Below, one piece after another: positions 8,122 through 16,822 of a DNA stretch of 64,000 nt. Both the position numbers and the translations under genes were made by a program. Each line of letters starts with the position of its first letter. The first letter of the stretch is position 1. Source of the stretch: Geoalkalibacter subterraneus (GTDB taxonomy: Bacteria; Desulfobacterota; Desulfuromonadia; Desulfuromonadales; Geoalkalibacteraceae); the NCBI RefSeq assembly GCF_000827125.1, contig NZ_CP010311.1:744001-808000 (forward strand), given 5' to 3'. The notes beneath the pieces were generated by a model. It had not been told where the DNA came from and made no database searches. It worked only from the letters and a program-made list of their open reading frames with translations.

Positions 8122-9387
8122 TCAGGCCGCCAACCGCCGCCGCATGTAGACAAGTTCAAGCAATTCGGCGGATACGATCAGAAAGACGGCAACGGCCACG
8201 CCGGGAACGGGCGAGGCGGTTATCGGCACGATAGCCCAGCAGATCAGCATGTAAATGACCTTGTAGACCATGACGCGGCCGATGGTGCCGGTTTGATGCC
8301 TTTCGGTGAAAATGCCGCGCAACAGGTTGGCCCCGCCGTGCATGACCGGAAACAGAGCGCAGAACGCCAGGGGCAGAGCGATATAGTGGCGCATTGTTTC
8401 GTCCAGACCCATCAGCGTGCCGAGGATGAAAGCGTTGAGCGGATAGGCCGTCAGCAGAATAAGTGCCGCCAGGGTCCCGGAAACGCGGCGGTGAAAAGTC
8501 ACCAGCACAGGGTAGTCTTCCGGCTGGCGAACCAGGGTCTGATAGGACTGCATCAGGTTGCGCAACGGGCCGGCCAGCAGAAAAAGAAAACCGCGGATGA
8601 TGCCGAATGCCGCAAGGGCCAGTTCACCATCCGGAAGGCGGCTGATGATGGCGTTGATCTGAAGCGGCACCATGTGCTGCATGCTCGAAGAGAAGGCCAG
8701 CGGCAGGGCGAAGCGGAAAATCTCTCCCACGCTGTGTTCTTCTTCATCGTGGTGACGCACCCGGTACCGCAGGGCAAACCAGCCGACAAAAAGGGTTTCC
8801 ACCAGGATGCAGCCAAGCAGGGCCGCTGCCGCCAGCCTTGCGCCGGACAGCCAACCCGAAAGCAACGCCAGCAACGCCAGCAGGATGCCGATGCGCACCG
8901 CGGTGGCGATGGAGACCGGGGCAGTGCGGCGCGCCTGCATAACCATCCCCTGCAGCATTCCCCGTGCACCGGTAAGAAAAGGCAGCGGGACCAGGATGCC
9001 GAGTACGGCTTTTGCCTCGGTGGCAATCTGCGGGCCGACACCGAGAACCTGGGTCAGGACCAGATCCCCCAGCGGCGACCAGGCCAGCAGGCCGAGAAAC
9101 AGGGCGACATACACGGCGATCGTCAGGACAAAGAGCGCAGTGCCAATGAGTGAGCGGCGACCGCGCACCATGGCAATGGTGATCGCCTGGTTCTGGTAGG
9201 AGGGTGCGGCGACAAACATGTGCAGCACCATGGCCACTGAAAAGGCCGCCAGTGTGATCACCGGGTCGGGCTGGCGCGCCAGGGCCGCGTTGATAAACGA
9301 ATGCGATACGCTCATGAACTGAACGTTGAGCATGAGCGGGAAGAAGAACAGGGAGATGGCTTTTAAAGTCAGGGGCGGATTGCTCAC
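8122..9387 (-). CDS. MATE/ANKH-like multidrug or polyphosphate-type exporter
   Basis: A 421-residue integral membrane protein with about 12 hydrophobic helices. The N-terminus (FFFPLMLNVQFMSVSHSFINAALAR) and overall pattern resemble the MOP superfamily, in particular bacterial homologues of the progressive ankylosis protein ANKH rather than classical NorM. That assignment rests on general resemblance, and the substrate is unknown. The start is GTG at 9387, embedded in the stop of the phosphatase gene (GTGA), so the two are translationally coupled. Confidence 0.65.
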   Translation of the reverse strand: MSNPPLTLKAISLFFFPLMLNVQFMSVSHSFINAALARQPDPVITLAAFSVAMVLHMFVAAPSYQNQAITIAMVRGRRSLIGTALFVLTIAVYVALFLGLLAWSPLGDLVLTQVLGVGPQIATEAKAVLGILVPLPFLTGARGMLQGMVMQARRTAPVSIATAVRIGILLALLALLSGWLSGARLAAAALLGCILVETLFVGWFALRYRVRHHDEEEHSVGEIFRFALPLAFSSSMQHMVPLQINAIISRLPDGELALAAFGIIRGFLFLLAGPLRNLMQSYQTLVRQPEDYPVLVTFHRRVSGTLAALILLTAYPLNAFILGTLMGLDETMRHYIALPLAFCALFPVMHGGANLLRGIFTERHQTGTIGRVMVYKVIYMLICWAIVPITASPVPGVAVAVFLIVSAELLELVYMRRRLAA

Positions 9388-10022
9388 GATGCGACCCCGG
9401 AGAAGATGCGGGCGAGGTCGGTCGGTGAATAAGCACGGAAAGTGCTCGGGACCCCGCCGTCATTGCCCATCCCCCAGGTGCAGAAGCAGGTGGCGAGGCC
9501 TGCAGCCTGCCCGGCGTGCAGATCCGTATGATGATCGCCGATCATCACGGCCCGTCGTGGAGAGGCATTCAGTTGGCGCAATGCGGTTTGAACCGGTAGG
9601 GGATCCGGTTTTTTGGTCCGGCAGCTGTCCCCTCCGATAATGGCGCCGAAATATGAAGTGAGATTCAGACCGTTGAGCAGGTCCATGGTCAGCAGATAGG
9701 GTTTGTTGGTGACGACCGCCATGCGGGCCGGCTCGCGTGAATCAAGGAAGTCCGGAATGCCGGGATAGGGCCGTGTCTGATCCAGCAGGTGGGCGCGATA
9801 GAGAATAAGGAAGCGCTCCAGGTGCGCATCCCGGTACAGGTCTGCGGGCAAAGCGCGTCGAACCAGCATGCGGGCACCGTCACCGACGTATCCGCGAACC
9901 CTTTCCTGCGCGATCGGCTCCAGGCTCAATTCAGCCCGCAGCAGATTGATGGCGGTCGCAAGGTCGGCAACCGAGTCGACCAAGGTGCCGTCCAGATCGA
10001 AAAGAAAAGTATCGAGAGACAT
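9384..10022 (-). CDS. gph: Phosphoglycolate phosphatase-type HAD hydrolase
   Basis: A 212-residue HAD-family phosphatase. Motif I is FLFDLDGTLVDS at residues 6-17 (nucleophile and acid aspartates), motif II is AVVTNK, and motif IV is MIGDHHTDLHAG. The cap domain lies between I and II. These features fit Gph, which removes phosphate from 2-phosphoglycolate, but other small phosphoesters are possible. The frame extends far upstream into the transporter gene; ATG 10022 is chosen because it starts four residues before motif I, although its ribosome site is weak. It overlaps the exporter gene downstream. Confidence 0.85.
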   Translation of the reverse strand: MSLDTFLFDLDGTLVDSVADLATAINLLRAELSLEPIAQERVRGYVGDGARMLVRRALPADLYRDAHLERFLILYRAHLLDQTRPYPGIPDFLDSREPARMAVVTNKPYLLTMDLLNGLNLTSYFGAIIGGDSCRTKKPDPLPVQTALRQLNASPRRAVMIGDHHTDLHAGQAAGLATCFCTWGMGNDGGVPSTFRAYSPTDLARIFSGVAS

Positions 10023-10030
10023 GGGATTGG

Positions 10031-11413
10031 TCAAAAAAGGTTGGTCAGCCAGGCAAACAGACCTGTTTCTCTGATCTTGAAGAACAACACGATAGCCACC
10101 GCGACGGGGGAGACGTAGCGGATCAGAAAATGCCATAACGGGTAGACCCAGCCTGCGCCACCGGCGATCAACTCCTGCTTCTCCTCGGTACCGCTCCAGA
10201 ACCATCCTACGTAAATGGCTGTCAGCAAACCGCTGATGGGCAACAGGTAGTTGGATGTCAGCAGGTCGGCGGAATCAAAGAAGGTCAGATCACCGATGAG
10301 CGTCCACTCGGACAGGGAATTGAAGGAGAGGGCGGTGGGCAGGCCGACCACAAAGGCCAATCCTGCCAGGAATGTGGTGGCGCGCTTGCGCCCCCATCCC
10401 CGTTCATCAATCAGGTAGGAGACCTGCGCCTCCAGCAGAGAAATGGCGCTGGTCAGAGCGGCAAACGCCAGAAGCAGAAAAAACAGGATGGCCAGAAACG
10501 CACCGCCGGTAATTTGGGAAAAGACGACGGGGATGGTTTTGAAAATAAGCCCGGGTCCGGCCGCCGGCTCCATGCCGACGGAGAAAACGATGGGGAAGAT
10601 GGCCAACCCCGCCATCAGCGCAATCACGGTGTCAAGGAGGACGATGCGCAGGCTTGATCCGAGCAGGTCTTCGTTGCGGTTGAGGTAAGAACCGTAGGTG
10701 ATCATGGCCGCCATGCCCAGCGAGAGGGTGAAAAAAGCATGACCCATCGCTTCAAGCACCGCACCGGGGGTGAGTTTGTGAAAATCGGGGCGGAACATGA
10801 AGTTGATCCCTTCCCATGCCCCATTGCTCAGCATGCCGTTGACGAACAGCAGCGCAAGCAGCGCCAGCAGAACAGGCATCAGGATCTTGGCCCAGCGCTC
10901 GATCCCCCGCTGCACACCGCCGATGACGATCCCCAGGCAGAGGGTAATGAAGAGCAGGTGCCACAGAATCTGGCGGGGGCCGTCGGCAATCAGCCCGTCG
11001 AACATCCCTTCGATCTGCGCGGCGGGCAGACCGCTGAAACTGCTGGTCAGGGCGCGATAGACATAATCAAGGGTCCAGCCCGCGACCACCGAATAATAGG
11101 AAAGGATGATGAATGCCGCCGTGATGCTGGTCCATCCGGCGACCACCCAGAACGAGCGGCGATGCTCCAGGGCGATGAAAGCACCTACCGCGTCGCGGCG
11201 CGTGTGACGGCCGATCATGAACTCGGCCATCATGATCGGCAGGCCGACCAGTGCGATGCACACGAGGTAAACCAGCACGAACGCGCCGCCGCCGTTTTCA
11301 CCGGCGATGTAAGGAAATTTCCAGATATTGCCCAAGCCCACCGCGCTGCCCGCCGCGGCCAGGATAAAGCCGAGGCGGCTGGCCCAGAGGGCGCGGCCCG
11401 TGGAATTGTTCAT
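10031..11413 (-). CDS. Sodium-dependent transporter, NSS/SNF family
   Basis: A 460-residue secondary transporter of the neurotransmitter:sodium symporter family (LeuT fold), with about 11-12 transmembrane helices. Helix 1 holds the family signature GFILAAAGSAVGLGNIWKFP (residues 15-34), including the unwound sodium and substrate site GSAVGLGN. Bacterial members mostly import amino acids with sodium; the substrate here cannot be told. It lies eight bases upstream of gph and 14 bases downstream of yggS on the same strand, consistent with one transcript. Confidence 0.9.
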   Translation of the reverse strand: MNNSTGRALWASRLGFILAAAGSAVGLGNIWKFPYIAGENGGGAFVLVYLVCIALVGLPIMMAEFMIGRHTRRDAVGAFIALEHRRSFWVVAGWTSITAAFIILSYYSVVAGWTLDYVYRALTSSFSGLPAAQIEGMFDGLIADGPRQILWHLLFITLCLGIVIGGVQRGIERWAKILMPVLLALLALLFVNGMLSNGAWEGINFMFRPDFHKLTPGAVLEAMGHAFFTLSLGMAAMITYGSYLNRNEDLLGSSLRIVLLDTVIALMAGLAIFPIVFSVGMEPAAGPGLIFKTIPVVFSQITGGAFLAILFFLLLAFAALTSAISLLEAQVSYLIDERGWGRKRATTFLAGLAFVVGLPTALSFNSLSEWTLIGDLTFFDSADLLTSNYLLPISGLLTAIYVGWFWSGTEEKQELIAGGAGWVYPLWHFLIRYVSPVAVAIVLFFKIRETGLFAWLTNLF

Positions 11414-11427
11414 AGGTCAAATCCCGT

Positions 11428-12129
11428 TCAGGGTGTTTCGCGGGCGCCGAAGATGGCGGTTCCGACCCGCACCAGGGTCGCGCCTTCCGCAATGGCGGCA
11501 GGGAAATCATGGCTCATGCCCATGGATAATTCATCCATGCCGACCCCGGGAAGATCGAGCCCCGCGATCTCTTCGGAGAGTTCTCGCAATTGGCGGAAAT
11601 AGGGGCGGACGGCCTGGGGATCTTCGAAAAAAGGAGGCAGGGTCATCAGTCCCCTTACGCGCAGGTGCGGCAATTCGGACAGCTTGCGGACCAGTGCCGG
11701 AGCTTCCTGGGGGGCAACCCCCGATTTGCTTTGTTCTCCGGCCAGGTTGACCTGAACCAGAACCTCGAGGCGCTCATCGATGCGCTCCCATTGACGATTG
11801 ATCTCCCGTGCCAGCGAGAGACGGTCGACGCTGTGGATCATGCGGACGCGGCCGCGCAGATATTTGGCCTTGTTGCTCTGCAGGTGCCCGATGAAATGCC
11901 ACTCGACGGGGGCTTCGACCTGCTCGGCTTTGTCCGTGAATTCCTGGACGTAGCTTTCGCCGAACAGCTTCTGTCCCGCGGCAAAGGCCGCCAGAACGTC
12001 CGCGGCCGGCTTGGTTTTCGAGACGGCCACCAGGCGCACGCCATGCGGGTCTCGACCACAGTCATGACAGGCCTGGTCGATGCGCTCCCTGATCATGCGC
12101 AGATTTTCCTGAATATCCTGAATGCTCAT
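11428..12129 (-). CDS. yggS: YggS/PLPBP family pyridoxal-phosphate homeostasis protein
   Basis: A 233-residue single-domain TIM-barrel PLP-binding protein. The PLP lysine is in VRLVAVSKTKPA (about residue 36), followed by GESYVQEF and WHFIGHLQSNKAK, both characteristic. No catalytic reaction is established for the family; it buffers PLP and affects amino-acid and keto-acid balance. The ATG overlaps the maf stop (ATGA), so the two genes are translationally coupled. Confidence 0.95.
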   Translation of the reverse strand: MSIQDIQENLRMIRERIDQACHDCGRDPHGVRLVAVSKTKPAADVLAAFAAGQKLFGESYVQEFTDKAEQVEAPVEWHFIGHLQSNKAKYLRGRVRMIHSVDRLSLAREINRQWERIDERLEVLVQVNLAGEQSKSGVAPQEAPALVRKLSELPHLRVRGLMTLPPFFEDPQAVRPYFRQLRELSEEIAGLDLPGVGMDELSMGMSHDFPAAIAEGATLVRVGTAIFGARETP

Positions 12130-12791
12130 GGCGACAAATCCGATACCTGGTTTTCTCGGGCGGAGTGCTGCGGCGGCAGGGTGATGGCGCCGAGGTTCAG
12201 AAGAACATCGACGACCTCGGCCAGGGGAAGGCCGACCACATTGGTGTAGCTGCCCGAAATATCGCTGACCATATAGGAGGCCAGCCCTTGAATGGCGTAG
12301 GCTCCCGCTTTGTCGAGGGGTTCACCGCTGGCAATGTACCCCGCGATCTCCGCGCCTGTCAACTGCCGCAAACGCACCTGCGTGCAGACCGAACCGGTGG
12401 TGCTTTGATCCTTTTTCCGGTCGTGGATTGCATAGCCGGAATAAACCTGATGCTCGCGTCCCGAGAGCATTCTGAGCATCTCGCCTGCCTGACGGGTATC
12501 GCAGGGTTTGCCGAGCAGATGACCGTCCTGCACGACGATGGTGTCGCTGCCGAGAAACCAGCGTCCTTTGACGTCGGCGCGGTTTGCGACCTCCTGCGCC
12601 TTTTCGCGGCTGAGACGCATGACATGCTCGGCCGGTTCTTCATCCTCAAGCGGACCCTCATCCACGCAACTGGGGATGATCTGCAATTGAATTCCGAGGC
12701 TTTCCAGCAGTTCACGGCGGCGGGGAGACGCCGATGCCAGCACAAGTCCCTCCTCGGAGGTGTAAAACATCGGGGAAGATACGGATTTCAT
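12126..12791 (-). CDS. maf: Maf family nucleoside triphosphate pyrophosphatase
   Basis: A 221-residue Maf/HAM1-fold protein that hydrolyses non-canonical or canonical NTPs to NMPs. The signature is LVLASASPRRRELLESLG near the N-terminus, then GSDTIVVQDG and KAGAYAIQGLAS. The open frame continues upstream into the cyclase gene; ATG 12791 is preferred as the one giving a normal N-terminus, though its GAAGG ribosome site is about 15 bases away. An internal ATG at 12770 is a possible alternative. Confidence 0.9.
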   Translation of the reverse strand: MKSVSSPMFYTSEEGLVLASASPRRRELLESLGIQLQIIPSCVDEGPLEDEEPAEHVMRLSREKAQEVANRADVKGRWFLGSDTIVVQDGHLLGKPCDTRQAGEMLRMLSGREHQVYSGYAIHDRKKDQSTTGSVCTQVRLRQLTGAEIAGYIASGEPLDKAGAYAIQGLASYMVSDISGSYTNVVGLPLAEVVDVLLNLGAITLPPQHSARENQVSDLSP

Positions 12792-12888
12792 AATCGCTGA
12801 AAAACCTTCGGTTGTGAGGTGGCGTTGGGCATGGCACAGGATGATAACAGAAAGTAAAAAAAAGAAAAAATGCTTCGCGACGGGATGC

Positions 12889-14949
12889 TCAGGCCAGGGA
12901 GATGTGGCCGTTCTTCTGGGTGGGATCGAAAAGAATGGTGCGGTTGCGTCCTTCGGATTTGGCACGATACAGGGCGATGTCGGCCGCGTTGATCAGGGAT
13001 TGGGCGGTGTTGCCATCGGCGGGGTAGGACGCCACGCCGAGGCTGCAGGTCAGTCTCCCCAGGGGCAGGGATTTTTCGCGGGGGAAACTTTCTTTTTCAA
13101 CGGCATGGCGGATGCGCTCCGCGACCAGGATCGCTTCTTTTTTGGAGGTGCCCGGCAGCAGGATGCAGAATTCCTCGCCGCCGTAGCGTGTCACGATGTC
13201 CATCTCACGGGCTGATTTGCGCAGGATACGGGCGGTGCGCTGCAGGGCCTTGTCACCGGCGATATGTCCGCACAGGTCGTTGTAATTCTTGAAATTGTCG
13301 AGATCGAGCAGAATCAGGGTCAGGGCCAGATCCTGGCGCAGGCAGCGGCTGATCTCTTCTTCCATGCGCTGTTCAAGGAAGCGGCGGTTGTACAGGCGGG
13401 TCAGTGGGTCGGTAATGGACAACTCCTCCAGTGCGCTGGCGCGTTCCAGGGTTTCCGTGCGTTCGATCAGGGTCGAAAAATGAGGAGAAAAAGTGGTCAG
13501 CAGGCGCAGGTCCTGTTCATCGAAGGTCGCCTGATCGCGCTTGTCGGAGAGGTTGAGAACCGCAATGACTTCGCCCTTGGCCATCAAGGGAACGCTGATG
13601 AAGGATTTGGTCTTGAATCTCGGCCGGTTGGCGGTGCGGACTCGCTCGTCTTTCTCGATATCGTTGACCAGCAGGGGTTTGCTGTTGGCTGCCACCCGTC
13701 CGGAAATGCCGCTGCCCACACGGACCCGCATCCCGCGGGCCAGTTCAGGGTTCATGCCGAGGCTGGCCTCGATTCGCAGAACAGTCTCATCGTCGTCCAG
13801 CACCATGAGCGAGCCCTTGGAGGCATGCAGCAGATCCGACGACATTTCGAGAATCCGTTGGAACAAAGCTTCCCGGCTGTCGAGAAGTGACAGGTTGCTG
13901 ATCATCTCGATGATGCGTTCCGAGGTGTCGTTCTTCAGGTTGAATTCCTGTTCCCGGGTGAGAGTATGCAGTCGCGCCGCCATGCGCCCGGCCAGCAGTT
14001 CGAGCAGCAGCTTTTCACGTGGATGAAGATCCGTGTTGAACAGCACGAGGGTGCCGTAGGAGGTCCCTTCCGATTTCAGCGGCAGGCACAGGGCCTGGTC
14101 GCAGGTCACCTCGGGAAGAGTTTGGAGGACCTCTTCCTCCTCCAGGGTGAAGGGGTGGCTTTCTTTCGTTTGTGCGAAAACAGACGCCTGTTCCTCGTTA
14201 AGCTGAACCGGTTGGGTGAGCCAGGAGCCGAGCCCATGCAGTACGGCGGACTGGCTCGGATCTTTTCCGTGGAGGATAACGGCGGTCTGGGCCAGGTCGA
14301 AGAGAATCATCAGGGTTTCCCCAACCAGGTTGAGAACCTGCTCAATCGAGCTTGCACGGTCAAGTTCGGAGGACACGCCGATTATGGAACCGAGACGCAT
14401 CATGGTCTTTTCGAAAGCGACCGCGTAGAGATTTTCGTTGTGAAGGTCGGGAATGATTTCAGAGGTCTTGCGGGCCACCTCTTCCAGTTGCTCTTCGGTG
14501 CAGGTCGGCAGCTTTTCCAGTTCTTCGAGCAGGCTGATGCCGCTGCGGTGGCTTTTACGTGCGATTTCTTCGACCGTTTCGAGGTCGATTTCTTCAGTGC
14601 GGACCCCGCCGCCCATCAGACAGCAGTGTGCCGTCTGGGGGATTTTGAACGGAACAAAGAAATTGAGAAGTCCGGTTCTGCACCGAAAAACAACCGGTTT
14701 GTTGGTGCTGATCGCCTGGTGCAGGGCCTTTTCGTGGTCGGATCGGCAGCTCGGGTCGCACAGCCCCCCTTTCTCGGGAGGACAGCACAGGGATGTCAAC
14801 TGGCCGTGCCCTGTGCCGACGACTCCCTGGTTTTCGCAGAACAGGGCGAGAGAATAGGGGGCCAGCAGCGGAGACGACCGCAGGGAATCGAGAATATCCC
14901 CGGCGTTCAGCGTTGTCAGGTTTTTGAAACGATCACTGCTGCCGCTCAT
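12889..14949 (-). CDS. Diguanylate cyclase with PocR-like and two GAF sensor domains
   Basis: A 686-residue cytosolic cyclase making cyclic di-GMP. The N-terminal about 150 residues resemble the PocR ligand-sensing domain, with a cysteine cluster (SLCCPPEKGGLCDPSC). Two GAF-type domains follow (about 190-350 and 370-520), the second containing GSGISGRVAANSKPLLVND. The GGDEF domain has an intact GGEEF active loop near residue 589 and an intact inhibitory site (REMD, five residues before GGEEF), so it should be active and product-inhibited. No membrane segment is visible. The ATG at 14949 follows GGGTGG; a TTG at 14991 lacks a ribosome site. Cysteines in the sensor suggest a metal or redox ligand. 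Confidence 0.9.
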   Translation of the reverse strand: MSGSSDRFKNLTTLNAGDILDSLRSSPLLAPYSLALFCENQGVVGTGHGQLTSLCCPPEKGGLCDPSCRSDHEKALHQAISTNKPVVFRCRTGLLNFFVPFKIPQTAHCCLMGGGVRTEEIDLETVEEIARKSHRSGISLLEELEKLPTCTEEQLEEVARKTSEIIPDLHNENLYAVAFEKTMMRLGSIIGVSSELDRASSIEQVLNLVGETLMILFDLAQTAVILHGKDPSQSAVLHGLGSWLTQPVQLNEEQASVFAQTKESHPFTLEEEEVLQTLPEVTCDQALCLPLKSEGTSYGTLVLFNTDLHPREKLLLELLAGRMAARLHTLTREQEFNLKNDTSERIIEMISNLSLLDSREALFQRILEMSSDLLHASKGSLMVLDDDETVLRIEASLGMNPELARGMRVRVGSGISGRVAANSKPLLVNDIEKDERVRTANRPRFKTKSFISVPLMAKGEVIAVLNLSDKRDQATFDEQDLRLLTTFSPHFSTLIERTETLERASALEELSITDPLTRLYNRRFLEQRMEEEISRCLRQDLALTLILLDLDNFKNYNDLCGHIAGDKALQRTARILRKSAREMDIVTRYGGEEFCILLPGTSKKEAILVAERIRHAVEKESFPREKSLPLGRLTCSLGVASYPADGNTAQSLINAADIALYRAKSEGRNRTILFDPTQKNGHISLA

Positions 14950-15460
14950 CAATCCACCCAGTTCAAACGTTCCTTGACGGAAACTCTTCAAGCAAAGCCA
15001 AGCAAAAGGCGAGCCGAATTTTGGTTGGTGCGGGAAATGTACGCATCGGGCGCCGCTAGACGACCTTTGGAAAATGCCGGGAAATAACTGTCAGGATGAG
15101 TCTGCCCGATCAATATGCGCCAGTTGCCTTAAAGATGATCGCCAGTAAATGAAAAGAAAAGTCCATAAGAAGTATCATTCATATCATTGGAAAAAATGTA
15201 TAACAACATAAAATTGCTTGTTTATAAAGCCTTTATTAGGGTTTGTGCCAAAATCGCGCACTGCAACAGTTGGGACGGCTGAATTGTTCAGCGGGGAAAA
15301 CAATGTAATCAGAGATGGGGTCGGGAAAGTTCATTAATCTTGCCCGTAATTTATCCGTTAAATTTTAGAGATGTCCGCAGGAATTCCCTGTCGGGGTTGG
15401 TGCATATGGCGCAATAGGCAGACGAAGGCGGCGTTTTGCCGGAGGAGGGTAGGCTAAGCG
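14950..15460. other. Intergenic region upstream of the cyclase gene
   Basis: A 511-base gap, AT-rich between about 15150 and 15270. I find no gene with a good ribosome site, no tRNA, and no recognisable cyclic-di-GMP riboswitch core. The only signal seen is the minus-strand promoter-like pair listed separately. A short GC-rich hairpin (CGGC/GCCG around 15430-15445) lies just past the trmFO end but has no T-run. Confidence 0.4.
15178..15206 (-). promoter_or_regulatory. Candidate promoter for the diguanylate cyclase gene
   Basis: Minus-strand TTGTTA (15201-15206), 17-base spacer, TATGAA (15178-15183), in the AT-rich part of the gap. The predicted leader before the cyclase ATG is about 220 bases. 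Confidence 0.3.
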
Positions 15461-16819
15461 TCAGAATTCAGTCGCAATATTCAGGCGCTGCCGCCAGGAG
15501 TCGAGGTCATCAAGCGCGCGCTGTGCCAGGGCCAGGCGTCTTTCGCTGCGCTTGCGCGGACGCGGTTTCATGGAAGGGAAGAGTCCGTAGTTGACGTTCA
15601 TGGGTTGAAACCCCTCGGGGTCGGACTCGTGCAGGTGTGCCAGCAACGCACCGAGGGCCGTGGTGGGCGGAGGAAGAAGCGGTTCGGTTTCTGCGATTCG
15701 CGCGGCGGCGAAGAGTCCGGCAAGAAAGCCGCAGGCGGCCGATTCCACATAGCCTTCGACGCCGGTGATCTGGCCGGCCAGAAAAAGGCGCGGATGCCCT
15801 TTAACCTGCAGGGTGCGCTCAAGGCAGCGCGGCGCGTTGACGAAGGTGTTGCGGTGCATGGAGCCCAAGCGGGCGAAACGTGCCTGTTCCAGACCGGGAA
15901 TGGTACGGAAGATGCGTTTCTGCTCGGGATGTTTGAGTTTGGTCTGGAAGCCGACCATGTTGTACAGGGAGGCGTGGCGGTTGTCCTGGCGCAGCTGCAG
16001 GACGGCAAAAGGCTCCCTGCCGGTGCGCGGATCCGGCAGCCCGACCGGCTTCATCGGGCCGAAAGCCAGCGTCATCTCGCCGCGCTCGGCCATTTCTTCG
16101 ATGGGCATGCAGCCTTCGAAGTGACGCAGCTGTTCGAATGCGCGCGGCTGTACTTTTTCGGCGGCAAGCAGGTCGCGGATGAACTGCAGGTACTGCTCGC
16201 GGTTCATGGGGCAGTTGATGTAATCGTCGCCCCCCTTGCCGTAGCGCGAGGCGCGCCACGCCTTGGAGAAATCGATGGAGTCGGCTTCGATGATCGGCGC
16301 GATGGCATCATAGAAATAGAGATGTTCATCGCCGGTGAGGCGGCGGATTTCTTCCGAGATTTCGGCGGAAGCCAACGGGCCGGCAGCGATAATCACCCAA
16401 CCTTCTTCGGGGATGCGGTCGACCTTTTCGCGTACCAGCTCGATCGCCGGGTGACTGCTGATCTTGTCGGTCAGATATTGGGCAAAGGCATCCCGATCAA
16501 CAGCCAGGGCGCCGCCGGCCGGGACGGCGGCGGTGTCGGCCGCGGCCATGAACAGACTTTTGCAGGCGCGCAACTCCTCCTTGAGAAGACCGACGGCGTT
16601 GGTCAATGCCGCTCCGCGCAGGGAGTTGGAGCACACCAGTTCCCCCAGCAAGGGGCTGTGGTGGGCGGGGGAGAACTGCTGCGGCTTCATTTCGTACAGG
16701 CGAACCGCGTGGCCGGATTGAGCCAGCTGCCAGGCGGCTTCACAGCCGGCGAGGCCGGCGCCGATAATGGTCACAAGCGGACGTTGTGCAACCTCTACGG
16801 TGGAGCGACTGGTTTCCAT
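15461..16819 (-). CDS. trmFO: Methylenetetrahydrofolate-tRNA-(uracil-5-)-methyltransferase
   Basis: Folate- and FAD-dependent enzyme making 5-methyluridine at tRNA position 54. It has 452 residues. The FAD-binding N-terminus [18 protein letters not shown] is followed by the TrmFO-specific [13 protein letters not shown], which contains the catalytic-type cysteine, and later MNREQYLQF and FVNAPRCLE. The gene starts three bases after the topA stop with only a weak ribosome site, so expression is probably coupled to topA, a common gene pair. Confidence 0.95.
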   Translation of the reverse strand: METSRSTVEVAQRPLVTIIGAGLAGCEAAWQLAQSGHAVRLYEMKPQQFSPAHHSPLLGELVCSNSLRGAALTNAVGLLKEELRACKSLFMAAADTAAVPAGGALAVDRDAFAQYLTDKISSHPAIELVREKVDRIPEEGWVIIAAGPLASAEISEEIRRLTGDEHLYFYDAIAPIIEADSIDFSKAWRASRYGKGGDDYINCPMNREQYLQFIRDLLAAEKVQPRAFEQLRHFEGCMPIEEMAERGEMTLAFGPMKPVGLPDPRTGREPFAVLQLRQDNRHASLYNMVGFQTKLKHPEQKRIFRTIPGLEQARFARLGSMHRNTFVNAPRCLERTLQVKGHPRLFLAGQITGVEGYVESAACGFLAGLFAAARIAETEPLLPPPTTALGALLAHLHESDPEGFQPMNVNYGLFPSMKPRPRKRSERRLALAQRALDDLDSWRQRLNIATEF

Positions 16820-16822
16820 CGA

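Noticed and set aside
7813-9153. 446-codon plus-strand frame
   Set aside because: It is antisense to the exporter and channel genes, rich in Gln, Arg and His as is typical for shadow frames in GC-rich DNA.
13966-15087. 373-codon plus-strand frame
   Set aside because: It is antisense to the GGDEF gene and has a composition typical of shadow frames.
15208-15295. 28-codon frame starting near MYNNIKLLVYK
   Set aside because: Only a weak ribosome site and AT-driven composition; no support beyond chance.
14950-15460. Cyclic-di-GMP riboswitch upstream of the cyclase
   Set aside because: I looked for the conserved core with CGCAAAGC and GGGCAAACC words on both strands and did not find it.
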